NCBI RefSeq assembly: GCF_026004115.1
Contig: NZ_BPIM01000001.1
Location: forward strand, 1-64,000
Reading direction: 5' to 3'
Source: Meiothermus sp.
GTDB lineage: Bacteria; Deinococcota; Deinococci; Deinococcales; Thermaceae
Length of the DNA stretch: 64,000 nucleotides
The notes under the pieces: generated by a model
Told to the model about the DNA's origin: nothing
The model's input: the letters and a program-made list of their open reading frames with translations, nothing else
Database searches by the model: none
Part shown: one piece after another, positions 35,354 through 44,626 of the stretch
How positions within the stretch are numbered: the stretch's first letter is position 1
How the letters are laid out: each line of letters begins with the position of its first letter
Position numbers and translations under genes: made by a program

Positions 35354-36493
35354 ATGGACATTGCCAAAGCCCAGCAAGCCTTGCAAGAAGCCCGTATCCC
35401 CGGTTGGCTGCTCTACAGCTTTCAAGGGAGCAATGTGCTGGCCCTGGAAGCCCTGGGGTTGCGGGGCCGGATGCTCAGCCGTCGCTTTGCGTATCTGATC
35501 CCCGCTCAGGGGGAACCCGTTTTGATCGTACATGCCATCGAGAAGACCAGTTTTCCCGACCTGCCCGGACAGTGGGTGGTGTTCTCGAGCTGGGAGCAAT
35601 TCTCCCGGGCGCTACAAACCCACGTTGCCCCGTTGGGGCGTATCGCCATGGAATATCACCCTGGCGGCGGCATCCCCTACCTTTCGCGCATCGATGCCGG
35701 AACCCTGGAGCTGCTGCGGGGAATGGGCCTCGAGGTGGTCTCTTCGGCAGAAATCCTCTTGCAGTTCCAGACCTGGACGCCCGCCGACCTGGCCTCCCAC
35801 AAACGAGCCGCCGCAGGCATCGCCGCAGCCCTGGAACACGCCCTGGGCTTTGTGCGGGCCCGGCTCGACCAGCCCCCTAGCGAACTCGAGGTACAGGCCG
35901 AAATTAGCAAGGTGTTCGAGGCAAAAGGTCTGGTCTTCGACCACCCCCCCATGGTGGCCTACGGCCCCAACGCCGCCAACCCGCACCACACGGTGGGGGA
36001 AAGCCGATTGGAGCGGGGACAGGTCCTATTGATCGACCTGTGGTGCAAGGAACCGGAGGGCCCCTATGCCGATGTGACCTGGATGGCCGGCTGGGAGGTA
36101 TCGGATGAGGTACACAAAGCCTGGAGCGTGGTGCGCGAAGCGCGAGATTCGGCGCTCGAGTTTTGCCGCCAAGCCCAGACCCAAAAGCGTCAGCCCAAAG
36201 GCTTCGAACTCGACCGCGCCGCCCGAGAGGTCATCGAGCAGGCTGGTCTGGGGGCCCACATTCTGCACCGCACCGGCCACCATCTGGGCTTCAGCGCCAC
36301 CCACGGCAACGGCACCCACCTCGATGACCTCGAGACCCACGATACCCGCCCCCTAATTCCCGGCCTGGGCTTCACCATCGAGCCGGGAGTCTATCCGGGT
36401 CCTTTTGGCATCCGCAGCGAAATTAACGTTTACCTGCATGCCTCCGGCCCCGAGGTAACCACTGCCATACAGACCGAAATGGAGCGGCTGTAA
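35354..36493 (+). CDS. M24-family metallopeptidase (Xaa-Pro peptidase-like)
   Basis: 379 residues: an N-terminal creatinase-like domain (about 1-150) and a C-terminal pita-bread catalytic domain. The five metal ligands can be seen: Asp in LIDLW, Asp in YADVTW, His in [10 protein letters not shown], Glu in [10 protein letters not shown] and Glu in [10 protein letters not shown]. It probably cleaves an N-terminal residue before proline, but M24 members vary in substrate. TAGTAT at 35342-35347 lies 6 bases before the ATG and there is no ribosome site, so the mRNA is probably leaderless. Confidence 0.85.
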   Translation: MDIAKAQQALQEARIPGWLLYSFQGSNVLALEALGLRGRMLSRRFAYLIPAQGEPVLIVHAIEKTSFPDLPGQWVVFSSWEQFSRALQTHVAPLGRIAMEYHPGGGIPYLSRIDAGTLELLRGMGLEVVSSAEILLQFQTWTPADLASHKRAAAGIAAALEHALGFVRARLDQPPSELEVQAEISKVFEAKGLVFDHPPMVAYGPNAANPHHTVGESRLERGQVLLIDLWCKEPEGPYADVTWMAGWEVSDEVHKAWSVVREARDSALEFCRQAQTQKRQPKGFELDRAAREVIEQAGLGAHILHRTGHHLGFSATHGNGTHLDDLETHDTRPLIPGLGFTIEPGVYPGPFGIRSEINVYLHASGPEVTTAIQTEMERL

Positions 36494-36570
36494 AGGGTAC
36501 AGGGCTCGGGGTTTGGGTAGGTTGTTGGTCACAGTCCATCGCTTCTCGCGTTGTATGCTTTCAGGCGGTT

Positions 36571-37512
36571 ATGGAACGACCTCTAATGGTTTTTAGCGGG
36601 CAGTCCAACCTGCCCTTGGCCCAGGAAGTGGCTGACAACCTGGGGGTTCCCCTGGGCAAAAGCACCACCGAGCGCTTCGCCAACGACTGTCTTTTTGTGC
36701 GCTATGAGCAGAGCCTGCGCGAGGGCGATATTTTCATCATTCAGTCGCTCACCCCACCGGTGCAAGACCACCTGGTGGAACTTCTAATGATGATTGACGC
36801 GGCCAAGAGCAGCAGTGCAGCGCGGGTTACGGCAGTCATTCCCTACTACGCCTACGCCCGCAGCGACAAAAAAGATGCACCCCGCATCTCTATTGCCGCC
36901 CGGCTGGTGGCCGACCTGATTCAGGCGGCGGGGGCCGACCGGGTACTAACCATGACCCTCCACTCAGCCCAGGTACACGGCTTTTTCAAGGTTCCGGTAG
37001 ATCACCTGTCGGCGGAGCCGGTGATTGCCAACTACTTTGCCACCCAGGTGGACAGGCTGGAAAACGCCGTGGTGGTTGCGCCCGATGCTGGCGACATCAA
37101 GCGGGCCAGCTCGTTGGCCCGCAGACTGGCCCTGCCCATTGCCTTCATTGACAAGCAGCGCCTCTCCGACACCGAGGTAACCTCGAGGGGGCTGGTGGGC
37201 GATGTGCGCGGCAAGACCGCCCTGGTGGTAGACGACGAGGTCTCGACCGCAGGCACCCTGGTACAGGCCGCCGAATCGCTCACACAGAATGGAGCCCAGG
37301 CGGTGTACGCGGCCTTTACCCACGGGGTGTATGTGGGCCCCGCCATTGATCGAATTGAAAAAGGCCCCATTGTGGAGGTGGCCGCCACCAATACCTGTAC
37401 CTACAACGCCCGACCCAGCCCCAAAATTAAGCAACTGAGCGTGGGGCCGCTCTTTGCCGAGGCCATCTGGCGGATTCACCGAGGGGAGTCGGTCTCGAGC
37501 CTATTCACCTAA
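36571..37512 (+). CDS. prs: Ribose-phosphate pyrophosphokinase (PRPP synthetase)
   Basis: 313 residues, the normal length. [19 protein letters not shown] at the N-terminus, the flexible loop [40 protein letters not shown] and the PRPP-binding loop [12 protein letters not shown] are all present. It makes PRPP from ribose 5-phosphate and ATP for nucleotide, His and Trp synthesis. TATGCT at 36554-36559 may be a -10 box close to the start. The last codons are duplicated downstream by a 50-bp tandem repeat. Confidence 0.95.
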   Translation: MERPLMVFSGQSNLPLAQEVADNLGVPLGKSTTERFANDCLFVRYEQSLREGDIFIIQSLTPPVQDHLVELLMMIDAAKSSSAARVTAVIPYYAYARSDKKDAPRISIAARLVADLIQAAGADRVLTMTLHSAQVHGFFKVPVDHLSAEPVIANYFATQVDRLENAVVVAPDAGDIKRASSLARRLALPIAFIDKQRLSDTEVTSRGLVGDVRGKTALVVDDEVSTAGTLVQAAESLTQNGAQAVYAAFTHGVYVGPAIDRIEKGPIVEVAATNTCTYNARPSPKIKQLSVGPLFAEAIWRIHRGESVSSLFT

Positions 37513-37602
37513 ACTTCAAGTGGTACAGGCTCGCATCTTCGATCTCGAGCCTATTCACCTGACGCTCTGTGGTACAGGCTCGCATCTTCGATCTCGAGCC
37601 TG
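37493..37602. repeat. 50-bp tandem duplication at the prs 3' end with hairpins
   Basis: A unit beginning TCTCGAGCCTATTCACCT starts at 37493 and again at 37543; a partial third copy starts at 37592. The first unit contains the last codons and stop of prs. Each unit carries CAGGCTCG...CGAGCC, for example 37575-37582 with 37595-37602, an 8-bp stem. The hairpins lie between the convergent prs and wzz-like genes and could serve both, but no T-run follows, so a terminator role is uncertain. Confidence 0.75.
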
Positions 37603-37625
37603 CTTAATCCGCGGCACAAAGTCGG

Positions 37626-38552
37626 CTATGCCCCCTTCTCGGCCCTTCGGGGCTGGATGGCCTCGGCCACAAAAGCCCACATGACACCGAACAGCAGCCC
37701 CAGAACCCCGGCCACTACGGTGAACAGCAAAGGCCTGGGGAAGCTGGGGCGAAGCGGTTCGGCGGGGGGCACCAGCACCTGTACCAGCAGGGCCTGGCTA
37801 ACCAACTGACCGATAGCCTCGGGCTGCTTCAGGAAGTCCGATAGGGTGGTAATGCGGGCCTCGAGCTGCGCAATCTGCGAGCGCAGCCGCGACTCGTCGA
37901 GGCTCAGGCTGGTGTAGGCCGGGTTGACCGTGCGGGCCGTTTGGGGGTCGGTACCGCGGGCCTCGAGGCCTGCAGCAATGGTGGCGTTGGAGGCAGCCCG
38001 ATCGGGGGCAACTTTGAGCTGAGCCTGGATGCCCTTGAGCCCATCCTGAGCAGCCCGTAGATCCAGCCGGGCTTGGGTCAGGGCCGCCCGCAGGTTGGCC
38101 TGGGCCCCTTCCAATAGGTTGCGCTCGAGGTAGGAACGGGCTACCTGCAAAATCCGTTCGGCCCGTTCCCCGGCCTCGGCAGCCGTGCCACCCTGGGCGG
38201 TCAGGAATAGCAACCCCCGCTTTTCATCAAAACGGGCCTTGTAGTAGCGGGTCGGATCATCTACCCCCAACTGGTTGGCCAGCAGCCTGGTCTGTTGCAA
38301 ATCCACAAACCCCTGGGCCAGCCCCGTCAGCGAGGGCAGGTTGTTGAGCAAGCCCTGGCTGGACTGGTTGGAGAGCGAGAGGCTCACCACCACCTGGCTG
38401 GTGTAGGTTTTGGGCCAGAGGAGGCTTGCCGCAAAAACCAGGACGGCCGTGCCCAAGGTAAGGCCGAGAATCAGGTTCCGGCGGCGCTTCAGCACTAAGT
38501 ACAGGTCACGTAGTGAAAGTTCGTCGCTCTGAGCGTAGGACTCCATATTCAC
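37626..38552 (-). CDS. Wzz-like polysaccharide chain-length determinant
   Basis: 308 residues. Two membrane segments, at about 28-47 and 275-297, flank a periplasmic helical domain with coiled-coil character (LRAALTQARLDLRAAQDGLKGIQAQL, ESRLRSQIAQLEARITTLSDFL). The opening ELSLRDLYLVLKRRRNLILG is typical of Wzz/PCP proteins. It would set the chain length of the polymer made by the neighbouring Wzy/ligase-type proteins. There is no attached kinase domain. GTG 38552 overlaps the upstream stop (GTGA); an ATG at 38546 is the alternative. Confidence 0.85.
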   Translation of the reverse strand: MNMESYAQSDELSLRDLYLVLKRRRNLILGLTLGTAVLVFAASLLWPKTYTSQVVVSLSLSNQSSQGLLNNLPSLTGLAQGFVDLQQTRLLANQLGVDDPTRYYKARFDEKRGLLFLTAQGGTAAEAGERAERILQVARSYLERNLLEGAQANLRAALTQARLDLRAAQDGLKGIQAQLKVAPDRAASNATIAAGLEARGTDPQTARTVNPAYTSLSLDESRLRSQIAQLEARITTLSDFLKQPEAIGQLVSQALLVQVLVPPAEPLRPSFPRPLLFTVVAGVLGLLFGVMWAFVAEAIQPRRAEKGA

Positions 38553-40156
38553 CTGCGCATTGTATCAGGGGCCGGTCGGAGCGCCCAGGCCACGGCGATC
38601 CAGAGAGGGTAATAGACCCCCGCGTAAAACCAGGTGTAATCAAACAGATTCATAATCAAAGCCACACTAATAACAGCCAGTACTTCCCATTGACGTAATC
38701 TCCACACCTCCCAAACTACGGCACCCCAAAGCACGAGGAACCCAAACAAGCCTAGTAGTCCCATCTCAGCCAGGAGTTGCAAGAACAAGTTGTGAGCATG
38801 GCTTGCAGCTGGCTCGAGGGCATTTATGGGACGATGTTCAGTGTAGTAGGCCTGAAACTCCCCTATGCCAATTCCTGTCAGCGCGTGGTTGAGAAATGCC
38901 TTCCAGGCAATCGCCCAAATTTCCAAGCGAGATTGGTTGTTTACATAGCCTAGATCGGTCACTGTGGCCAGGCGTTCCAAACGAGAGGGTAGTCCAAAGT
39001 ACAATACTAAGGCCACACACACACCACCTAATATCAGAGAAATATACCTCCATCTGGGGGTTAGGTGAGAAAACCAAAGCGGTGTTGCCCCTAATAACCC
39101 CAACCATGCTGCACGACTATTTGACAACGCTACCATCCCCAAACCAAACACAATTGACAGCAAGCCCAATGATCTACCGCCCAAAAGGCCAGCAAGAACC
39201 GCACCCATCACTGCACCCGCACCATAGAGATTAGGGTTCTCGGTGAGTCCGTTGATGCGCTCTCCCATCGTCGAGTATGCTTGAGCCAAACCCAAACCCA
39301 GATTGATCAAAAGCCCTACTACGATTCCCAAAGCCGGTAAAACACCGCCAGAGCGCTCTAATATGAAGCGGCTTCCAACTAGGACAAGCGCCCCAAGCAA
39401 TACCGTCCCCAACAACCATCCCGCACGTTGCCAATCGCTTCGTTCAGTCTCACTGACGGTGTATGGTGAGGGCGTTGAACCAACCTCGAGCTGAGCATAG
39501 CCAATATCAATATAGGTCCAATTGCCGCGCAGATTAGATATATCGATTGCCCTCAGCGCCTGATCTCCACGTTGGGTTTTGTAGCTAGCATATGCCCGCT
39601 TGAGGCCATTGGGAAAAGTCTCTATTTCCGCAGGAACCCCAAACTGGCCTCTTTTGGTAGTGAATATGAAATCAAAAGCAATTTCATCGCCATCGTGGCG
39701 AAAGTAAAAGCTCTGAGTATATGTCTCACCGTCTCTCAATAAGTAGGCCTGATCAGAAAGAATCTCTGTAAAATGCCTGCCCGTTACGGGATGCACTCGT
39801 GTAACTCGGTAGAATCCGTCAGACTGACTAATCGCTCGCGGCCCTCGCCCATCCTGATGATTCCAGCCGTGAAGATCATGGAGGCCGTACAGTGGAATTA
39901 GGTTGGTGGTTTGACGTTGTTCGTCTGCGTTTGCGTTTGATGGGAGTGAAGGGATTTCTAGTCTAATATCACTCGGACTCGGGCTCAGTAATTGGGATCC
40001 GGCTCCGAGCAGCACAAAGAGGGTGAAGGGCAAGACAAACCACAGCCGCTCTTTTCGAAAGATCAGAGCCAGAGCGCCCAAAAGTGCTATAACCACAGCA
40101 AACCATGCAGGTTGCACAGGCAGAAGAATGAAAGGAAGAGCCCACCAGTAACGCAT
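38549..40156 (-). CDS. O-antigen ligase/polymerase-type protein with large extracytoplasmic insert
   Basis: 535 residues. Two or three membrane segments (about 1-55) are followed by some 185 soluble residues (about 58-245), then about nine more segments with the WaaL/Wzy block EHRPINALEPAASHAHNLFLQ split across NHALTGIGIGEFQAYY and ASHAHNLFLQLLAEMGLLGL. The soluble part is beta-rich and ends WTYIDIGYAQLEVGSTPSPY, the closing pattern of jelly-roll carbohydrate-binding modules. It probably polymerises or ligates the polysaccharide outside the membrane. It is coupled to the wzz-like gene. Confidence 0.8.
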   Translation of the reverse strand: MRYWWALPFILLPVQPAWFAVVIALLGALALIFRKERLWFVLPFTLFVLLGAGSQLLSPSPSDIRLEIPSLPSNANADEQRQTTNLIPLYGLHDLHGWNHQDGRGPRAISQSDGFYRVTRVHPVTGRHFTEILSDQAYLLRDGETYTQSFYFRHDGDEIAFDFIFTTKRGQFGVPAEIETFPNGLKRAYASYKTQRGDQALRAIDISNLRGNWTYIDIGYAQLEVGSTPSPYTVSETERSDWQRAGWLLGTVLLGALVLVGSRFILERSGGVLPALGIVVGLLINLGLGLAQAYSTMGERINGLTENPNLYGAGAVMGAVLAGLLGGRSLGLLSIVFGLGMVALSNSRAAWLGLLGATPLWFSHLTPRWRYISLILGGVCVALVLYFGLPSRLERLATVTDLGYVNNQSRLEIWAIAWKAFLNHALTGIGIGEFQAYYTEHRPINALEPAASHAHNLFLQLLAEMGLLGLFGFLVLWGAVVWEVWRLRQWEVLAVISVALIMNLFDYTWFYAGVYYPLWIAVAWALRPAPDTMRR

Positions 40157-40172
40157 AATTCAGAAACTCGCT

Positions 40173-41438
40173 TCAGCGGGCTCCGAACCCCGTGAATATC
40201 GTTTTAAGGGTCTTAAACACGATGAGCATATCTAGCCACAACGAAAGGTGTTTCACGTAGTACAGGTCATAGGTGAGCTTCTCGGTGGTTTCATCGGCGC
40301 CAGCCGCGTATCCATGGTGAACCTGCGTCCAACCGGTAAGGCCAGGCTTTACGATGTGCCGATAGGGGTATAAGGGTATTTGCTTGCTGAATTGCTCGGC
40401 GAATCCGGCCTGCTCGGGTCGTGGGCCGATAATGCTCATCTCCCCACGAAGCACGTTCCAGAATAGGGGTAGCTCATCCAGGCGAAACTTTCGTAAGATG
40501 CGACCCACGCGAGTAATGCGGTCATCGCCACTTCGTGCGAAACGCGATCCCTCTTTCTCGGCATCCACCCGCATGGTGCGGAACTTGACCATCCTGAACG
40601 AGGTTCCCCTCTGGCCCACACGCTCCTGCCAAAACAGCACAGGGCCTTTTGAGTCCAGACGAACCAGCAGCGCCACCAGCAGCATTAGGGGTAGGCTAAG
40701 GGGCAACGAAAGAAGCACAGCACAGATATCTATCAAGCGCTTGATATGCGGATAGAGCGCAGGCAGGCGCCAGCCTTCCAGGAAGGCCTCGGAGTGGTGC
40801 TCGAGCGAAACCCGCCCCGTCCGCCCTTCGTACACCGCCGCCGCATGCAGCAAGGGAATGCCTCGTAAAGACTGCTCCGCGACGAAGCGCAGCCACCGAG
40901 GGTCGCTGGTGTGATAGGGATCCATCACCACCGCCTCAACCTGCACGAAGCGAGGGGTGTCTAAGATCTGCCAGTCGATACTGTCCAAACCTGGCAGAGC
41001 ATCCGCCAAGCCGCCCGGTATGACGGCCAGGCGGTAACGATTAGGCTTCTGTAGCCACAGCTGCAGGGCTTGCCAAAGAAACGCCACCATGAAAGCCCCT
41101 AGCAAATAAGTGCGGGAAAAGTACCATTTAGACAGCACCAAAACTGCTGAGGTTAACAGAAACCAAAACAGTATAGAGACGAAGGCAGTCGTCAAGAGGT
41201 CCGTCTTGGCGAAGCTCAGCACACGGCGGGACGAGAGGACCGATCCAATGTAACTGAGCACGATCAGGCCCACCATGCCATATGAATCCGCACCGATGAT
41301 CCAGAACCGATGGCTATACCAGCCTAGCAATGAACCCGCGAGCAGGCACACCACGATTCCAGCCCCGTGCCATAGCAAATCGGAAGCGGTGAACGAGCGG
41401 AAGGCTCTCGGAGCTGGAGACGGCATCAACACCTGCAT
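40173..41438 (-). CDS. Initiating sugar-phosphate transferase (WbaP/WcaJ type) 1
   Basis: 421 residues. Four N-terminal membrane segments, a cytoplasmic Rossmann-like part (about 135-230) and a C-terminal bacterial sugar transferase domain: KRLIDICAVLLSLPLSLPLM membrane hairpin, ERVGQRGTSFRMVKFRTM, KFRLDELPLFWNVLRGEMSIIGPRPE and PGLTGWTQVH. It loads the first sugar phosphate onto undecaprenyl phosphate. GAGGAGG precedes the ATG. A paralogue lies at 48433-49683 on the other strand, so the locus carries two possible initiating enzymes. Confidence 0.9.
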   Translation of the reverse strand: MQVLMPSPAPRAFRSFTASDLLWHGAGIVVCLLAGSLLGWYSHRFWIIGADSYGMVGLIVLSYIGSVLSSRRVLSFAKTDLLTTAFVSILFWFLLTSAVLVLSKWYFSRTYLLGAFMVAFLWQALQLWLQKPNRYRLAVIPGGLADALPGLDSIDWQILDTPRFVQVEAVVMDPYHTSDPRWLRFVAEQSLRGIPLLHAAAVYEGRTGRVSLEHHSEAFLEGWRLPALYPHIKRLIDICAVLLSLPLSLPLMLLVALLVRLDSKGPVLFWQERVGQRGTSFRMVKFRTMRVDAEKEGSRFARSGDDRITRVGRILRKFRLDELPLFWNVLRGEMSIIGPRPEQAGFAEQFSKQIPLYPYRHIVKPGLTGWTQVHHGYAAGADETTEKLTYDLYYVKHLSLWLDMLIVFKTLKTIFTGFGAR

Positions 41439-41445
41439 AACCTCC

Positions 41446-42549
41446 TCAGCTTACTTTCGTTTTGAGTACTTTCTCGTACACCGCTAGGGTCTTCTCGAGC
41501 ATCTGCTCGAGAGTAAAGTGGGCTTTATAGCGTGCACGCCCTGCCATCCCCATCTGCGTTCGAAGCTGTGGATTCTCAATTAATTGGGCAAGCCTGCTTC
41601 TCAAGGCGTGTACATCTCCTCTAGGAACCAGGAAGCCTGTTTCGCCATCTATCACAGCTTCGGCGACCCCGCCCACATTGCTTGCGACCACAGGTAATCC
41701 GGCCCGCATGGCCTCGAGGATGCTCAACGGGAAGCCCTCATAGTTGGAGGCCAACACGAAAATGTGTGCTTGAGCCAAGCACTCAGCCACATCTTTGCGT
41801 GCCCCTAAAAAACGAACCCGGTCACCTATACCCAGCCGAGCCGCCTGTTCTTCAGCAAGCGATTGCATAGGCCCATCTCCAATTAACTCAACCTCCCAAG
41901 GCTGTTCCTGTAGATCCGCGAGAGCCTGAAGGAGCAAGCCATGATCCTTTGGCACGGCGAAGCGGGCCACCATAGACACCCGTGGTATACCCCCCCGCCC
42001 AGGGCTGGCTTGGTGAGAGAGGTCGGGGATACCGTTGTAGACAACCTGCATCTGCCGGGGCGAGGCAACGCGGTAGCGCAAAGCAAGGTCGTGATCGTAG
42101 CGGGATACACAGATGATTTGGCCGCCAAGCCGTGCAACCAGACCCTCGGAGAGCACGGCTATAGCTTTGCGCTGCCATGATACCCCGTCAGTAAAAGCCC
42201 ATCCATGAGCGGTAAAGATTACAGGTGCCCCCTCTAATCTTGCCGCCAACCGACCTACCATCCCAGCTTTGGACGAGTGTAGATGGATCAGCTGTGGTCG
42301 CAATGATCGAATTAGCCGCTGCGCTTCTCCAATGGCCGCAAAATCCCTCTTAGGATCGAGGGGCTGCACCAGGCTGGGTAATACATGCACCCCCACACCA
42401 ATACGCCGCGATTCATCTGTGAGGAACCCCTCCTCTCCTACAGCAACGTGCAACTCAAACCGGTCACGCAAACTCCGTAGGAGTTCTAGGAGATGCATCT
42501 GAGCACCGCCTCGCTCAGCACGGGTAACTATGTATAACAGTCCCTTCAT
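41446..42549 (-). CDS. GT4-family glycosyltransferase
   Basis: 367 residues, GT-B fold. The N-terminal YIVTRAERGGAQMHLLELLRSL opening is typical of GT4 enzymes. The donor-binding half contains GDGPMQSLAEEQAARLGIGDRVRFLG and the E-x7-E block SNYEGFPLSILEAMRAGLPVVAS. It adds a sugar to the growing lipid-linked oligosaccharide; donor and acceptor are unknown. It ends 8 bases before the sugar-phosphate transferase gene start. Composition is close to that of the host genes, unlike the next gene upstream. Confidence 0.88.
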   Translation of the reverse strand: MKGLLYIVTRAERGGAQMHLLELLRSLRDRFELHVAVGEEGFLTDESRRIGVGVHVLPSLVQPLDPKRDFAAIGEAQRLIRSLRPQLIHLHSSKAGMVGRLAARLEGAPVIFTAHGWAFTDGVSWQRKAIAVLSEGLVARLGGQIICVSRYDHDLALRYRVASPRQMQVVYNGIPDLSHQASPGRGGIPRVSMVARFAVPKDHGLLLQALADLQEQPWEVELIGDGPMQSLAEEQAARLGIGDRVRFLGARKDVAECLAQAHIFVLASNYEGFPLSILEAMRAGLPVVASNVGGVAEAVIDGETGFLVPRGDVHALRSRLAQLIENPQLRTQMGMAGRARYKAHFTLEQMLEKTLAVYEKVLKTKVS

Positions 42550-42605
42550 TTTCTTAAACGACGGTCACTCTATATCATTAGCAACGGTCTACTCTATCAG
42601 GCCTT

Positions 42606-43709
42606 TTAAGGAACGAAGTGCTTGGCCTCATCGCTTCTCCCGAGTATTTGTAGATAGAGGTCTTCGTATCGATCAACAGTATGCTTAATGTCAAATTGCA
42701 TTGCCCTTATCTGTCCACGGACTGCGTATTCCCGACGAGTTTCCTGGCTAGCTAGAAGAGCGGAAATCTTTTCTGCCAACTCCCACTCATTTCCTGGTTC
42801 AAATAACAGGCCTGCATCGCCCACCACATCCTTCAACCCAGCCACTCGGCTAACCACAACTGGCACTCCAGCCGCCATAGCCTCTAGGGTAGCGATTCCG
42901 AAGCCCTCCCAGCGTGAAGGCTGGACGTAAACATCGGCAATCTTTAGTAGGTTAGGTACATCTGTTCGTCTACCTAAGAAGTGTACTCGATGGGTAACTG
43001 CCAGCTGGCTCGCAAGTTCTTGTAGCTGATCCCGCATAGGACCTTCACCTATGAGTAACAGATGGGCAGCTTCAAGATAGGGTAGGGATTTTAGCAGGGT
43101 CGCCTGATCTTTCTCCTGTTCAAGACGTCCTACTGAAACCAATAACGGTCGTTGCAAACTAGGTAGCATCTTTATATCTACGGCTTGGGCATTAACAAAG
43201 TAGGAAACCTCAATACCGTTAAGGATAGTGCATATTCTCTTCGCGATCTCCGGTAACCACTTAGATAAAGCTACAGCAGTAGCCTTACTTATAGTTACCA
43301 CAGCTCTATATCGCTTATACATCCAACGGTCTAGAACACGAAAAAGTACGGTACGCCTACGGTTGTAAGTACTATGTTCAGTCGTGATCAAGGGAACGGG
43401 GGCAAAGCTAGCCGCGCAGGCAGCCCAAAGTTGAGCAGGAAACAAGTGAACGTGAATCAAGTCGTACTTGTGGCGGAATAAGTGTTTCACCAGCGCTGGT
43501 ATCTGGAGTGGTGAATATACAGAAGTAATAGAGGAAAAGTAGAGTCTGACGCCCGACCTTTTGACCTTCTCCTCAAGTGAACTTCCCGATGCTTTCAGCA
43601 CGTATATCTCAACATCTATATTTCGCTGGCTAAGCCTAAGGGCGAGATCCGTGAGCAGAGTTTCAGCCCCAGCCAACTCTAGGGAGTTAATGACATGCAA
43701 AACCTTCAC
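42606..43709 (-). CDS. GT4-family glycosyltransferase (AT-rich island)
   Basis: 367 residues, GT-B fold. N-terminal VINSLELAGAETLLTDLALRL; donor half with GRLEQEKDQATLLKSLPYLE, GEGPMRDQLQELASQLAV and PSRWEGFGIATLEAMAAGVPVV. GTG start overlaps the stop of the upstream GT2 gene (GTGA). Base composition falls clearly here: the gene and the next three upstream are AT-rich compared with the rest of the window, a sign of horizontal origin. Sugar specificity is not known. Confidence 0.88.
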   Translation of the reverse strand: MKVLHVINSLELAGAETLLTDLALRLSQRNIDVEIYVLKASGSSLEEKVKRSGVRLYFSSITSVYSPLQIPALVKHLFRHKYDLIHVHLFPAQLWAACAASFAPVPLITTEHSTYNRRRTVLFRVLDRWMYKRYRAVVTISKATAVALSKWLPEIAKRICTILNGIEVSYFVNAQAVDIKMLPSLQRPLLVSVGRLEQEKDQATLLKSLPYLEAAHLLLIGEGPMRDQLQELASQLAVTHRVHFLGRRTDVPNLLKIADVYVQPSRWEGFGIATLEAMAAGVPVVVSRVAGLKDVVGDAGLLFEPGNEWELAEKISALLASQETRREYAVRGQIRAMQFDIKHTVDRYEDLYLQILGRSDEAKHFVP

Positions 43710-44626
43710 AAGACCCCCTTGCGCCGGTAGAGCATAAAAAGCTTATGAACGATTGATACAGGCATGTAGCTAAGTAGCCAAAGCAAGCCAGCACTGATGC
43801 TTGGCCTGAAATGCCAAGCTTTTTCGAGGTACTTTCGCGCTTCAGTTTTTTTCCGGGCAAGCAAATAATATGTGGCAGCTCCTAGAAGCTTGGCGTAGTA
43901 GAGCCTAGGATATCTGGACAAGAGTTTTATTCCAAACTCCTCGAGCGTGGTTTCTTGAAGTCGGGCGTACTCAGCGGCACGGGATATTTGGTTTTGTGGT
44001 GAGGTCAAACGTATTGGGGCATCCTCATGAACTTTTGTTATCACGGTATTCCAGGTGGGAATACCATACTGCTCGGCAATTTTCCACCACAGTATATGCT
44101 CACCACCTATCCGCACTCGGGGATATGCAAAGCCAGAGGAAATATAGTGAATACGATTTATGATTGGTACAAAATCGCCTATCACATGGCCTAGGAGGTA
44201 GTCTTCTATAGTAAGAATTCTGAACTGATCCGGGATGCTACCATTGCTATGTGCAAATTGTATGACAGGGAATATACGGGAGGTTGCTAATAAGCCCTGC
44301 AAGCACATTAATTCCTCAACTTTAAGTAAGGCGTTGGGCAACAACTCATCGTCATCATCTAAAATGACAACCCACTGGTTTGACGCCTCTCGGATCCCGC
44401 GATCGCGAGCAGGCCCCGGTCCCTGATTAGATTCTTGGCGAATGTATCTAATTTTAGGGAAGTTCTCATGTATAACCTCAGCAGTATTATCGCTGGAGGC
44501 ATCATCTACCACGATAATCTCAAGGTTTGAGTACTCCTGGCTAAGTACTGACTTTATAGCTCGGCTCACAAGATGGACCCGGTTATAAGTCGAGATTACG
44601 ACTGAGAAGCTGGCTCGGCTTTGCAT
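43706..44626 (-). CDS. GT2-family glycosyltransferase (AT-rich island)
   Basis: 306 residues. GT-A fold opening FSVVISTYNRVHLVSRAIKS, nucleotide-binding VVDDASSDNT and the DxD motif in VVILDDDDELLPN. An inverting family 2 transferase. The start is set at ATG 44626, with GAGGTGG just upstream; the frame is open to 44668, so either way it overlaps the upstream polymerase gene by more than 40 bases. The C-terminus has a hydrophobic stretch ISAGLLWLLSYMPVSIVHKLF. Low GC like its neighbours. Confidence 0.86.
   Translation of the reverse strand: MQSRASFSVVISTYNRVHLVSRAIKSVLSQEYSNLEIIVVDDASSDNTAEVIHENFPKIRYIRQESNQGPGPARDRGIREASNQWVVILDDDDELLPNALLKVEELMCLQGLLATSRIFPVIQFAHSNGSIPDQFRILTIEDYLLGHVIGDFVPIINRIHYISSGFAYPRVRIGGEHILWWKIAEQYGIPTWNTVITKVHEDAPIRLTSPQNQISRAAEYARLQETTLEEFGIKLLSRYPRLYYAKLLGAATYYLLARKKTEARKYLEKAWHFRPSISAGLLWLLSYMPVSIVHKLFMLYRRKGVL

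Noticed and set aside
37575-37602. Intrinsic terminator for prs
   Set aside because: The 8-bp stem has a 12-base loop and no T-run on either strand; reported as part of the repeat instead.
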